Of a DNA stretch of 64,000 bases, positions 7,654 to 16,912 are shown one piece after another. The notes beneath the pieces were generated by a model. That model saw only the letters and a program-made list of their open reading frames with translations. It ran no database searches and was not told where the DNA came from. Source of the DNA: an uncultured Aquimonas sp. (GTDB taxonomy: Bacteria; Pseudomonadota; Gammaproteobacteria; Xanthomonadales; Xanthomonadaceae); assembly GCF_937888285.1 (NCBI RefSeq), contig NZ_CALART010000037.1:8125-72124 (forward strand), given 5' to 3'. Position numbers and translations under genes: made by a program. Positions within the stretch are counted from its first letter, which is position 1. The number at the start of each line of letters is the position of its first letter.

Positions 7654-10004
7654 GGTGTCGCCGCCGGCCCTGGGCCCGCGCCGGTTACTCCTGAAACGGC
7701 CGTGGGCGTCGCTGGAATCAAGATTTCCAGCTGCTTCTTCTTCATCTGTTCCAGCAGCCACTCCAGCCCCTCGGCGATGTACTGCGGCACCTTCAGACTT
7801 CTAAAGTTATCGGCCATCAAGACGTCGAGGGCGAACTCTGCTTTCTTGCCGTCCTTGAGCGCGGTGTACAAGCTGGCACCAACCGCGGTTGCGCCGCCAC
7901 TCGTGGCGATGGCAGTCCGGAATTTGGCGTTGAGTCCACAACCGGCAAACGACGCAAAAAAGTCCAAGTTCTCGAACACGAGTGCGTCCTCAAACGTGTA
8001 GGGGTAGACGGTCTCCTTGGTGGCAGTGCCCGGCATCGTGACCTCAACCGGTGTCTGGTACGCCGCGCGCACAGCGAACAGCGTGTCGCCGGCATCTGTG
8101 CGGGTCTTAGCTGCAGGCTCCGCGCCGATGAGGGCGTCTACATCCTCTAGGGCTGGCACCCAGGTCTTGAGGGTGGCGTTGTTGGTTTTCTGGCCGGCGC
8201 CCAAGGCCGGTTGAACTGATGAGCCGCCCGTCGCTGTCAGGCTGTCCAGGTCGGTGACGATCAGCGTCAGCAGGCCCAGATGCTCGATCAACGAACGAAG
8301 ACGATGCGCGTGGCTACCGCCAATCTCCAGGAAGGTGACGTAGCTCTGATGCAGCACCTTGTAGTGAGCCCGAATGAAGTTGGGTATGAGCATGCGCTCG
8401 GCCGGGCCCTCGACAAGGATCGCTGCGTCGGCGAAGAACAGATCGGCGTGTTGCGAACGCAAGTACCGGGTGACGAAGCGTTCAGTCGCCGTACCCTCCC
8501 CGAAGACCTGCGAAAGGTTGACCACCGTCGACACCGGCACCTTGGCCACCATGCCCGCCGGCAGCCTCCGGAAGTACCGCAAGCTAGCGAACGCCGTCTC
8601 GTGCGCAATGTGGCTCGAATGCGTGGTGACGATTAACTGCGTGCGTAGGGCGTCGCTTTCTCCCAGCTCTGGGTGCCGTCGCAGCACCTCGTAAGCCTTC
8701 TTGATGAAGACCTGCTGCACCTGCGCATGCAGGTGGGCTTCAGGCTCCTCAACGAGCACGAGGTGAAGCGGTTCAATGCTCGCAGCTTCAGCACCCTTGG
8801 AAGCTTTACCGACGCGCATCCATGCATCGCGGAAGCTCATGAGCCGGAAGATCATCGAAATGAGGTTCTGGTAGCCCAGCCCGTTGCTACCCTCCGGCAG
8901 CAGCAGGAGCGGCGTCACCGCGCCCGCATCCGAAACCACGTCAACCTGGAAATTAACTGCTGCGCTGTGGTTCAACCCATCGATCGCACGCAATCGTGTC
9001 GATACGTGCGGCCGCGGGTCGCTGACGCCCGGATAGCCCAGGCCCGCCACCTCGGTGAAGCATTCGTTGAAGCTCTCCATCAGCTTCAGGTCGAATGCAT
9101 CCTCAGCCGCCTCTATCGCCTGTAGAGCCTCCAGGTCCGTTGGGTCCGGCCCCTTGGCAGGATCTAGATGCTTGGCGTAGTAGCTTCTGAGCCGTTCCGA
9201 CAACCGCGTTGCGCCCGCCGAAGTTCGCTGTTCGCCCTCTTCCTCGACACCACTCGGGATCTCACCAAAGCCGCGCTGCGCGGGGATGTCATGCACCTTA
9301 ATTAGACCACTGAGAGGGTCGCCCTCGATCGGCAATGCCGATGCCGGAAGCGTCTGTGGCACGGCCCGAAGCCTTTCAGGATCGGCAAGAAGAGCTGGAT
9401 CCAGCGGATATGCCCGGATCGTGAACATCGAACTCAGCCGCTTAGTGAGGAAGTCGACCAAGGTTTCTGGCCAAACTGTCAGCTTAGGCGCGGGCGCCGC
9501 GCCGGCGGCCTTGGCAGCCGCCGCAGCCACTGCTGCAGTGCGCATGACATTGGCGTCGGTGATCGCGGAGATGAACTCCTTGAAGAGCGCATTGAGGTCT
9601 TTAGGCTCGTAGCGCAGTCGTACTCCCAGCCGTCCGCCCGTCCACTCCATCAGCGGGACCAAGTCTCGGACTCGGTGGATTTCGTCCTCCTTGACCTGCA
9701 GCCAAAGATCCAACGCCGGCAGAGCGTGCACCCAGGGATTCAAGTTGATGTCTGCCACCCCACCGGCGTGGCTCGCTTGAAGCCATGCTTCGCCGATGTC
9801 CAAGAGCGCCTGCAAGTGGCACAACGTGAAGTCGTGGATTTCGAAAGGACAGCGGCGCGGCGTCAGGAAACGCCGCAGGGCCAACATGGCTGAGGTCTTG
9901 CCGCTGTTGTTCGCACCGACGAACAGCGTCGTCTTAGGCGAGAAATCCACGCGCGCTGACAAGAGCTTCCTGAAATTCGCGATCTCGACGAATTCGATGT
10001 GCAT
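7650..10004 (-). CDS. OLD-family ATP-dependent endonuclease (class 2, GajA-like)
   Basis: A 784-residue ABC-ATPase plus TOPRIM nuclease. N-terminal EFVEIANFRKL leads to Walker A GANNSGKT (30-37). A signature-like EGSNGLGYQNL lies at about 371-381, Walker B LVLVEEPEAHLH at 415-426, and the His switch TTHSSH at 460-465. The TOPRIM domain starts at AAILVEGPAERMLIP (527-541, with Glu532) and has the metal-binding DLDS at 585-588. The insert between Walker A and the signature is long (about 330 residues). GAAGG precedes the ATG at 10004. It is the first gene of a two-gene operon with the helicase. In Gabija the GajA homologue nicks DNA and is released from nucleotide inhibition on infection; that role is inferred here from architecture. 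Confidence 0.8.
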   Translation of the reverse strand: MHIEFVEIANFRKLLSARVDFSPKTTLFVGANNSGKTSAMLALRRFLTPRRCPFEIHDFTLCHLQALLDIGEAWLQASHAGGVADINLNPWVHALPALDLWLQVKEDEIHRVRDLVPLMEWTGGRLGVRLRYEPKDLNALFKEFISAITDANVMRTAAVAAAAAKAAGAAPAPKLTVWPETLVDFLTKRLSSMFTIRAYPLDPALLADPERLRAVPQTLPASALPIEGDPLSGLIKVHDIPAQRGFGEIPSGVEEEGEQRTSAGATRLSERLRSYYAKHLDPAKGPDPTDLEALQAIEAAEDAFDLKLMESFNECFTEVAGLGYPGVSDPRPHVSTRLRAIDGLNHSAAVNFQVDVVSDAGAVTPLLLLPEGSNGLGYQNLISMIFRLMSFRDAWMRVGKASKGAEAASIEPLHLVLVEEPEAHLHAQVQQVFIKKAYEVLRRHPELGESDALRTQLIVTTHSSHIAHETAFASLRYFRRLPAGMVAKVPVSTVVNLSQVFGEGTATERFVTRYLRSQHADLFFADAAILVEGPAERMLIPNFIRAHYKVLHQSYVTFLEIGGSHAHRLRSLIEHLGLLTLIVTDLDSLTATGGSSVQPALGAGQKTNNATLKTWVPALEDVDALIGAEPAAKTRTDAGDTLFAVRAAYQTPVEVTMPGTATKETVYPYTFEDALVFENLDFFASFAGCGLNAKFRTAIATSGGATAVGASLYTALKDGKKAEFALDVLMADNFRSLKVPQYIAEGLEWLLEQMKKKQLEILIPATPTAVSGVTGAGPGPAATP

Positions 10005-10034
10005 TTGGCACCTTCTCTCTTTTCTGAGCGAACC

Positions 10035-13000
10035 CTACTTCCCCGGCATAGCAAACCCCCGCCCACGCGCCCCAGCCCGCGGATGCGGCCGCTCTTCATC
10101 CTGATGCCGTCCATCCCCATCATCCCCGCGCAGCTTGTAAGCCGGCGTCCACCGCGGGTCCTGCGGTTTCGGCGCCTTGATCTCGAACCCGCTGCGGCTC
10201 GTCGTGTCGGCGTGTGCAATCTCCAGCGTGTACGTGCCCGGCACCGGATACAGCCGATGCCCCAGGCGCTGGGATTCGGCGTAGGGCTGGTGCTTGCGCT
10301 CCTCGCGCTTGTCGGCGTCCAGCGCTTCCAGCGCCTGTTTCTCGGCGGCGAGGGTGAGTTCGGCGTCCAGCGCCAGATTCCAGCGGAAGCTGTTCAGGCC
10401 GACCTGCGCCTCACGCTCAAACGTGGCCAGCGGGCGGTCTTTCTCGTCCAGCAGGCGGAAGCGCACGGGGCCGGCGGCTTTGGCCCAGTAGGTGCCGGTG
10501 AGTTCGGGCAGGTGTTCGGGGCGGTCGAACCAGGGGTCGGGGCGGCGGCGCCAGTCGCGTGAGGCCTTCAAGTCATCGATGTGGAACAGGTGCACGGCGC
10601 TGCTGCGCACCTCGCTGCTGAGCTGCTGCACCGGCAGCACGTCGACGATCCAGGCGCTGCGGCCGTGGGTACCGGCGATCAGTTCGCGGTCGCGCGGGTG
10701 TACGAACAGGTCGTGCACGGGCACGTTGGGCAGGCCGCCGTCCAGCGCCTGCCAGCTGCGGCCGCGGTCCAGGCTGGCGTACACGCCGCGGTCGGTGCCG
10801 ACGTAGAGCAGGTCGGGGTTGACGGTGTCCTCGCGGATCACGTTGACGGGCTCGGCGGGCAGGCCCTCGGCAATCGACTGCCAGCTCGCGCCGAAGTCGT
10901 CGCTGCGGTACAGGTAGACGCGGTCGTCGTCCTGCCGGTAGCCGTTCAAGCTGAGATAGATGCGCTCGCTGCTGTGGCGCGAGAGTTCGATGCGGCTCAC
11001 CCAGCGGTCGGCCGGCAGGGCGGCATCCACCTGCTGCCAGCGCACGCCGCCGTCGGTGCTGACGTGCACGTGGCCGTCGTCGGTGCCTACGCCCAGGCGG
11101 CCGAAGTGCAGCGGCGATTCGGACACCGTGGTGATGGTGGCGAAGGGCACGTTGCCGCGCTCTTTCGAGCTCGTCATGTCGGGGCTGATGGCGGCCCAGC
11201 TGCGGCCGCGGTCGAAGCTGCGGTACAGGCGGTTGCTGGCCATGTAGACGGTGCGCGCGTCGTGCGGCGACAGGATCACCGGCGTGCTCCAGTTGTAGCG
11301 CAGCAGGGGCTCGTTGAGCGCTGCGCGCGGGCGCACCTCGTGGCGTTTGCCGGCGCTGTCGATGCGCGTGTAGTAGCCGAACTGGTAGCCGGTGTAGGTG
11401 TCGCCGGATTCATCGTCCACCGCCACCCACATGCCGTCGCCGCCGTTGATGTAGGACCAGTCTTCGCCCAGCTCCCAGCGCGTGCGGCTGCTGCCTTTCC
11501 AGGTGCCGTTGTCCTGCATGCCGCCGTAGACGTTGTAGGGCTCGGCCATGTCGGCGTAGATGGTGTAGAACTGGCCGAGCGGCTGCGCATCGAGCCGGCG
11601 CCAGGTGATGCCGGCGTCGTAGCTCACGTCCAGCCCGCCGTCGTTGCCCACGATGAGGCGCTGCGGGAAGTTCGGGTCGATCCACATCGCCTGGTAGTCG
11701 ACGTGCACGCTGGGGTGGTTGGTGTAGCCGGACCAGGAGCGCCCGCCGTCAGAGGAGACGATCAGCGGCACGCCCATGGTGTAGACGCGCTCGGCATCGC
11801 TGGGGTCGACCGCGATTTCGCCGAAGTAGTAGCCATAGGTGTAGGTGACTTCGCGGATGGGCTCCTCATGCGTGCGGCGCCAGCTCGCGCCGCCGTCGTC
11901 GCTGCGCCAGACGGTGTGGCCCCAGGCGGGGTTGTCGAACAGGGCGGCGTTGCCGTCTTCGAGGCGGCTGATGAGCTGCTGCAGGGTGATCGAGCCGTCG
12001 CGCACGCTCGCGATCAGGCCCTTGGCGTCGAGCTCGACCGGCAGGTCGGCGCCGCGGATGAAGCGTTCGACTTCAGCCGGGTCCTGCCTGAGGAACTCGT
12101 CCTTGCTCATCGTGCGCAGGCGCTGCGGAGAGAGCGGGCGGTCGCCGAGGTCGCGCAGGGCTTCGGGCAGTTCGGCCCAGTGGTCGATGCTGGCGTAGAC
12201 GGTGTCGGGCTGGCTGGCGGCGATGGCGAGGCCAATGCGGCCGACGCTGTCACCCTGCGGCAGGCCGCCGCTCAGCTGACGCCAGCTGCGGCCGCCGTCC
12301 TCCGACTTGTAGATGCCCGAGCCGTCGCCGCTTTCGGTGAACTGCCAGGGCGTGCGCGTGCGCGTCCACAGCGCGGCGAAGAGCACGTCGGGGCGGGTCG
12401 GGTCGATGACGAGGTCGCTGGCGCCGGTCCAGTCGTCGGTCGGTTTCAGAACCTGCGTCCAGGTGTCGCCGCCGTCTTCGGTGAGGAAGACGCCGCGCTG
12501 GCCGCCGGGCGAGTAGAGCTTGCCGGCAGCGGCCACGAGCACGCGCCGGCTGTCGCGCGGGTCGACGAGGATCTCGGCGATGCGGTCGGTGCCGGTCAGG
12601 CCCTTGCGCGCGAAGCTCTGGCCGCCGTCATGGCTGACGAACACGCCGTGGCCGCCGTAGTTGGAGCGCGCGGCATTGGGTTCGCCGGCGCCGATCCACA
12701 GCGTTTCGGGCTGGGACGGGTCGACTGCAATGGCGCCGATCACGGTGTTCGGCAGCTGATCGGTGAGGGGCTCGAAGCTGCCGCCGTTGTTGGTGGTCTT
12801 CCACACGCCGCCGGTGGCGTAGGCCACGTAGAAGGTGTAGGGCTGGCCGGGCAACGAGGCCAGATCGACCACGCGCCCGCCTTGCCCGGTAGGGCCGATG
12901 TTGCGCCAGCTCAGGCCCTTGAAGATCGAGGCGTCCTGCATCTGCTGGTGCTGCTGCCAGGCGGCTTCGCGCTGCTCGGGCGTGCTGGGCGCGCCGGGCT

Positions 13001-13073
13001 TCGGCCGTGCTGCATGCGTAGGTGTGGCAAGGCAGAGCAGCAGCAGGGTTCCGATCCAGGGGGCGATGCGCAT
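10035..13073 (-). CDS. Secreted BNR/VPS10-type beta-propeller protein
   Basis: A 1012-residue exported protein with signal peptide MRIAPWIGTLLLLCLATPTHA. It carries many BNR/Asp-box repeats of the S-x-D-G-G-x-x-W type (SHDGGQSF, TEDGGDTW, SEDGGRSW, SDDGGASW, SSDGGRSW, STDGGVRW, SLDRGRSW), which build one or two seven- to ten-bladed propellers like those of sortilin/VPS10 and glycosyl-hydrolase-like proteins. The last 200 residues look like an immunoglobulin-type domain (AGPVRFRLLDEKDRPLATF). No sialidase catalytic Arg triad was identified, so calling it a glycosidase would be unsafe. GGAG precedes the ATG at 13073. The OLD gene begins 30 bp after its stop on the same strand. Confidence 0.75.
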   Translation of the reverse strand: MRIAPWIGTLLLLCLATPTHAARPKPGAPSTPEQREAAWQQHQQMQDASIFKGLSWRNIGPTGQGGRVVDLASLPGQPYTFYVAYATGGVWKTTNNGGSFEPLTDQLPNTVIGAIAVDPSQPETLWIGAGEPNAARSNYGGHGVFVSHDGGQSFARKGLTGTDRIAEILVDPRDSRRVLVAAAGKLYSPGGQRGVFLTEDGGDTWTQVLKPTDDWTGASDLVIDPTRPDVLFAALWTRTRTPWQFTESGDGSGIYKSEDGGRSWRQLSGGLPQGDSVGRIGLAIAASQPDTVYASIDHWAELPEALRDLGDRPLSPQRLRTMSKDEFLRQDPAEVERFIRGADLPVELDAKGLIASVRDGSITLQQLISRLEDGNAALFDNPAWGHTVWRSDDGGASWRRTHEEPIREVTYTYGYYFGEIAVDPSDAERVYTMGVPLIVSSDGGRSWSGYTNHPSVHVDYQAMWIDPNFPQRLIVGNDGGLDVSYDAGITWRRLDAQPLGQFYTIYADMAEPYNVYGGMQDNGTWKGSSRTRWELGEDWSYINGGDGMWVAVDDESGDTYTGYQFGYYTRIDSAGKRHEVRPRAALNEPLLRYNWSTPVILSPHDARTVYMASNRLYRSFDRGRSWAAISPDMTSSKERGNVPFATITTVSESPLHFGRLGVGTDDGHVHVSTDGGVRWQQVDAALPADRWVSRIELSRHSSERIYLSLNGYRQDDDRVYLYRSDDFGASWQSIAEGLPAEPVNVIREDTVNPDLLYVGTDRGVYASLDRGRSWQALDGGLPNVPVHDLFVHPRDRELIAGTHGRSAWIVDVLPVQQLSSEVRSSAVHLFHIDDLKASRDWRRRPDPWFDRPEHLPELTGTYWAKAAGPVRFRLLDEKDRPLATFEREAQVGLNSFRWNLALDAELTLAAEKQALEALDADKREERKHQPYAESQRLGHRLYPVPGTYTLEIAHADTTSRSGFEIKAPKPQDPRWTPAYKLRGDDGDGRHQDEERPHPRAGARGRGFAMPGK

Positions 13074-13238
13074 CGGTGAGTCTCCGGGCGGTGGTGCGGG
13101 GCAGGGCAGGGCAGGTGTGGTGTTTCGCAGATGGGGGGGCGTGTGGCAAGTGCTGTTTCCCCTCTCTCCCTATTGGCGAGCGAGGCTGGGGGCGTTGAAC
13201 GCGTGCGGCGAGGCTTATCCCCCTCTCCCCAACCTGCC

Positions 13239-13317
13239 TTCGCTTCGCTCGGGCTCCAGAGAGCGTCGGCTGCCACCGGCAGCCGACAAGTGCTCTCTTC
13301 CGCTTCCCACGAGGGGA
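13239..13317. repeat. 79-bp intergenic repeat, copy A
   Basis: Nearly identical to 13520-13598, same orientation. It contains the hairpin GTCGGCTGCC/GGCAGCCGAC with a 3-nt loop. It lies in a 742-bp spacer (13074-13815) that is otherwise full of CCCTCTCCCC-type and GGGAGAGGGG-type short inverted runs and holds no convincing gene. Confidence 0.75.
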
Positions 13318-13519
13318 GGGGGGGCTCAGCAGCGGGCGATGTCGCTTGCTGGAGCGAGCTTTGCTCCCCTCTCCCCTTGAGGGAGAGGGGTCGGGGGAGA
13401 GGGGTAGAAGGCTTGCGGCGAGAGTCGTCCCCCTCTCCCCAACCCCTCTCCCTCCAGGGGAGAGGGGCTTAGCGGCTCGCGATTTCGATTGCCGGGGCGT
13501 CCCCTCTCCCCAATGTAAC

Positions 13520-13598
13520 TTCGCTTCGCTCGGGCTCCAGAGAGCGTCGGCTGCCACCGGCAGCCGACAAGCGCTCTCCTCCGCTTCCCACGAAGGGA
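13520..13598. repeat. 79-bp intergenic repeat, copy B
   Basis: Second copy of the 13239-13317 repeat, including the GTCGGCTGCC hairpin and flanking CTCTCCCC runs. The segment just after it (13640-13760) has the look of further dispersed intergenic repeats. Confidence 0.75.
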
Positions 13599-13756
13599 GA
13601 GAGGTTTGAGAGCGAGGCTCTCACAGCGGGGGCGGCGCGCTCGGCCTCCCGATGTTGGGCTTCGCTGCGCTCGGCGCCAACGTAGAACATCGCGCTCTGC
13701 ATGATCTTGCTCGCCCCGCACAACTTCAGCCCGTCCCGCACCACCTGCACCCGCAA

Positions 13757-13789
13757 ACCACAACGCCCGCAGTGCGCGGGCGTTGTGGT
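13757..13789 (-). terminator. Stem-loop terminator after the M14 peptidase gene
   Basis: A perfect 14-bp stem (ACCACAACGCCCGC) with a 5-nt loop lies 27 bp beyond the stop of the carboxypeptidase gene. The T-run on the minus strand is short, so termination may be partial or Rho-assisted. Confidence 0.6.
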
Positions 13790-13815
13790 GTCTACCGACT
13801 CTGTTCAAGCGCCGA

Positions 13816-16713
13816 TCAGTGCACCGGCACCGCCGTGCGCGTTCCGAAGCCGGGGCCGTAGACCACGGCATTGCCGAGCACGCGCTGCATGCCGAGGCTG
13901 GCGCCGCGGAAGGTGGGGTTGGTGGCGAACAGGATGATCTGGCCGGCGCCCTTCGACTCGCGTGTCACCCAGGCGGTGTTGGCGATGCGCTCCTGTGCTT
14001 CCGGCCACAGGAGGCCGCCCAGGCGCAGTTCCAGGGTCTGGCCCGGCGGCAGGCCGGCCCAACCGTAAGCGGTCCAGTGCTCGCTCGCCTTCTTGCCGGA
14101 CTCCGCGCGCCACACGCCGTGGCGATACGGCGCTTCGACGCTGCCGGAAGCCATCAGCGGGGTGCTGGAGTCGACCAGCACCGGCAGATGATCGCGGCAG
14201 CCGAAGCTCAGCCAGTGGGTGTCGTCGCAGCGGGTGGCGACGAAGCTGCCCACCGGCATGAACACCTGCTGGAAGCTGTCGCGCTCGGTCAATGCATCGC
14301 CGTCGAGGCTCTTGGCGTCGGGGTCCAGGCTGAAGGCGCCGCTGCGGCCGCTGGCGGCGCCGCGGGCGTAGGGGTCGCCTTCGAGGCTGGTGCGTGCAGA
14401 CGCCGCCAGCCATTCGCGGGCGAGGCGGTCGCGGTAGGGCTTGAGCTCCTTCAGCGCGTCGGGCAAGCCGCGCGCGGCCGACAGGCCGTCTTCGCGGGCC
14501 AGTGCAGTCGAGGCATTGCCCAGCGCGATCAGGGTGCCGCCGGCTTCCACCCAGGGCTTCAGCGCGTCGCTGACTTCCTTGGGCAGGCTGCCGCCCCAGC
14601 GCTCGGGCAGCACGATCACGCGATAGGCCCGCAGGTCCATGCGGGCGACGGCACTTTCGTCGAGCAGGCTCGGGTTCACGCCGAGGCCGTGCTCCAGGTA
14701 GTGCCAGACCGCGCCGAAGGTGTGCGGGTTGACCGCGCCCTTGCCGAGCACCGCGACCGCGCCGGGCTGCAGCAGGGCGAATTCACCGCCGCCGAGATCG
14801 GGCAGGTCACCGGGGCCTTCGCCGCTGCGCAGGGCCGCGAAGCCCTGCGGTGCGTCCTTCGCGGCCGCAGCGAGCGCTTCGCGCAGGCGTTGCGCATCGA
14901 GCTGCGGATGGTCGTAGCGGGTCACGATCAGACTGCCGCGCGGGTAGTCGCGGCCGTCGAAGCGCAGGTCCTTGCGCGCCACGCGCGGGCGGATGCCGGC
15001 GGCCAGCAGCTTGGCGGCGACCGGCAGCGCAGCATCGTCATGCCCGGACAGCGCCCAGCCGACGGCTGAGTCGGCCGGCAGCATTGGCTGCGCGTTCGCC
15101 GCGCTCGCGGCTTCGGCCTGCTGCGGCAGGCCGCCCTCGATGCGCCAGGCCGGCAGGCCGTAGAACATCGGCAGACTCCAGGCGGTGACGTCGTAGATCG
15201 TGCCCTGTCCCGTGCGCATCAGGGCCTCGCGCTCCTTCTTGAGCGACTCGCGATCGATCTGCGGGTCGAATTCCATCAGGGTCGCGGCGAGCCGGCCCAG
15301 CGGCTGCCGGGTTGACACCAGCAGGCTGCCCGCCGGCACTTCGGTGCGCGTCTTGCGGCCGTCGAAACCCTCCGCCTCGACCGTCCACGCGCTCGACAGA
15401 CGGCGTGCTTCCACGCCCTGCATCTGCAGCACGCGCAGCAGCTGCGCGCCGCGCGCCGGGTGCTGGCTGACGTCAATGGCGTAGACGCCGTTCGCGTAGT
15501 CGCCGCGTGCGCCGGTGAGCGCGTTGCGGTCGTCCCAGAAGGCCTGCAGCAGGTCGGCGCGACGCGCGCGCATCGAGTCGATGTTGGCGACTGCGCTTGC
15601 AAGCTGGCGGGCCACGCCGTCGGCATGGAACTGCACCTCGCCATTGGCCTGGCGCACGCCGAAATCGGCCACGCGTGCCTGTTCGTAGAGGATGTTGACC
15701 GCGCCGCGCAGGCCGCCCCAGGCATCGGAATAGCCCGGATACCAGCCCTCGTTCCATTCGCCCGAGTAGTAGACCCAGCCGCGCTGGTCGAAGGCCTGCG
15801 CCTGCTCCCGGCCGAACTCCGCAGCGAACTGCATGAAGCGCGGCGACAGGTGCGGGTTCATCGGTGCGCGCGCCGGCGAGAACAGGAAGGTGTCGTCCGA
15901 GCCCATTTCGTGGGCGTCGATGAACACCACCGGGTGCCAGCGCTTGAGGAATTCCAGCCGGCCCTGCGTCTCCGGCTGGGTCGCGAAGATCCAGTCGCGA
16001 TTCATGTCGAACACGTAGTGGTTGCCGCGGCCGAAGGGCCAGCTGGTGCCGCGCGACATCGACTGGCCGTCGTAGCCCGGGGCGGCGCCACGGAAGCCGC
16101 GCAGGTCGGCGATCGCGCGCGCCCTGCCGTCGGGGTTCATCAGCGGATCGATCAGCAGGATGGTGTCATCGAGACGCGCGGTGTGGGCGGGATCGTTCGA
16201 GGCGATCAGGCCGTAGATCAGTCCGAGTGCGGCGTCGCCGCCGCTGTGCTCGTTGCCGTGGATGCTGTGGGCGACATAGGCCACGGCCGGCGCATCGCGC
16301 AGGATCTCGCTGGCGCGGGCGGCCGAGGTGCGGCGCGGGTCGGCGAGCTCGTCCAGCGCGTTCTGGATCTCGTCGAGCCGGGCAAGGTTGGCGGGGCTGG
16401 ACACGATCGCCACCGACAGCGGCCGGCCCTGGTGGCTGCGTGCGTACTCGACGACGCGGATGCGGTTCGAGGTGTTCGCCCACTGCTGCAGCGCGGCGTG
16501 GATCTGCTCGGGGCTGGCCGCCTGCTGGCCCAGCGGAAACCCGAGCAGGGTGTCGGGATGCGGCACCGCGGGGTCAGCCTCGAACTGCCCGAACACCTGT
16601 ACCACCGGGTGCACCGGCACAGGATCGGCCGCATTGACCGCGAGCGGCAGGGCAGCGGCCAGCGCGAGCGCCAGCAGGGAAGAGCGGAGCAGGGTGGGGC
16701 GGTGCAGGCGCAT
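13816..16713 (-). CDS. Secreted M14-family zinc carboxypeptidase
   Basis: A 965-residue exported protein. The ATG at 16713 gives MRLHRPTLLRSSLLALALAA, a signal peptide; the frame runs further upstream to 16956 but would overlap the divergent gene. The M14 zinc site is visible: HSIHGNEHSGGDA supplies the first His and Glu, DPLMNPDGR follows, and VVFIDAHEMG supplies the later His. A domain of about 500 residues follows that includes glutamine-amidotransferase-like segments (YRVIVLPERWGGSLPKEV, GGTLIALGNAS). Large secreted M14 peptidases of this kind probably act in the periplasm or outside the cell on peptides. It is divergent from the RsuA-like gene, with about 200 bp between starts. Confidence 0.8.
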   Translation of the reverse strand: MRLHRPTLLRSSLLALALAAALPLAVNAADPVPVHPVVQVFGQFEADPAVPHPDTLLGFPLGQQAASPEQIHAALQQWANTSNRIRVVEYARSHQGRPLSVAIVSSPANLARLDEIQNALDELADPRRTSAARASEILRDAPAVAYVAHSIHGNEHSGGDAALGLIYGLIASNDPAHTARLDDTILLIDPLMNPDGRARAIADLRGFRGAAPGYDGQSMSRGTSWPFGRGNHYVFDMNRDWIFATQPETQGRLEFLKRWHPVVFIDAHEMGSDDTFLFSPARAPMNPHLSPRFMQFAAEFGREQAQAFDQRGWVYYSGEWNEGWYPGYSDAWGGLRGAVNILYEQARVADFGVRQANGEVQFHADGVARQLASAVANIDSMRARRADLLQAFWDDRNALTGARGDYANGVYAIDVSQHPARGAQLLRVLQMQGVEARRLSSAWTVEAEGFDGRKTRTEVPAGSLLVSTRQPLGRLAATLMEFDPQIDRESLKKEREALMRTGQGTIYDVTAWSLPMFYGLPAWRIEGGLPQQAEAASAANAQPMLPADSAVGWALSGHDDAALPVAAKLLAAGIRPRVARKDLRFDGRDYPRGSLIVTRYDHPQLDAQRLREALAAAAKDAPQGFAALRSGEGPGDLPDLGGGEFALLQPGAVAVLGKGAVNPHTFGAVWHYLEHGLGVNPSLLDESAVARMDLRAYRVIVLPERWGGSLPKEVSDALKPWVEAGGTLIALGNASTALAREDGLSAARGLPDALKELKPYRDRLAREWLAASARTSLEGDPYARGAASGRSGAFSLDPDAKSLDGDALTERDSFQQVFMPVGSFVATRCDDTHWLSFGCRDHLPVLVDSSTPLMASGSVEAPYRHGVWRAESGKKASEHWTAYGWAGLPPGQTLELRLGGLLWPEAQERIANTAWVTRESKGAGQIILFATNPTFRGASLGMQRVLGNAVVYGPGFGTRTAVPVH

Positions 16714-16880
16714 GCGCGGTTCCGGCGATGGGAAGGCGCGCAGTCTGCATCGTCCGAGCTGCGCCGCGTACGTGCAGGTGGTCAGGCCGGGGCGGCCGGA
16801 CTGCGGGCGGGCGTGGCCGGCAGGGTCGACCGGCTTCAACGTGGATGGCGCCCGAGTCGGGCGCGAGCCGGGTGGGCGCG

Positions 16881-16886
16881 TACACT
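16881..16886 (+). promoter_or_regulatory. Candidate -10 box TACACT
   Basis: TACACT lies 26 bp before the RsuA-like start, similar in wording and position to boxes before dapB and prfB. No good -35 box was found, so this is tentative. Confidence 0.3.
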
Positions 16887-16912
16887 GCGGACTGTCCCGT
16901 CTGGCCTCACCG

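Noticed and set aside
10035..13073. Naming the propeller protein a sialidase
   Set aside because: Asp boxes alone do not show sialidase activity and the Arg triad and catalytic Tyr/Glu were not identified.
10581..13079. An 832-residue open frame on the plus strand opposite the propeller gene
   Set aside because: High GC keeps antisense frames open. The translation is low-complexity Val/Ala/Arg-rich with no family pattern, while the opposite strand has a signal peptide and Asp-box repeats.
13100..13620. Possible CRISPR array
   Set aside because: The repeated CCCTCTCCCC units are irregularly spaced, vary in both orientations, and have no uniform spacers or cas genes.
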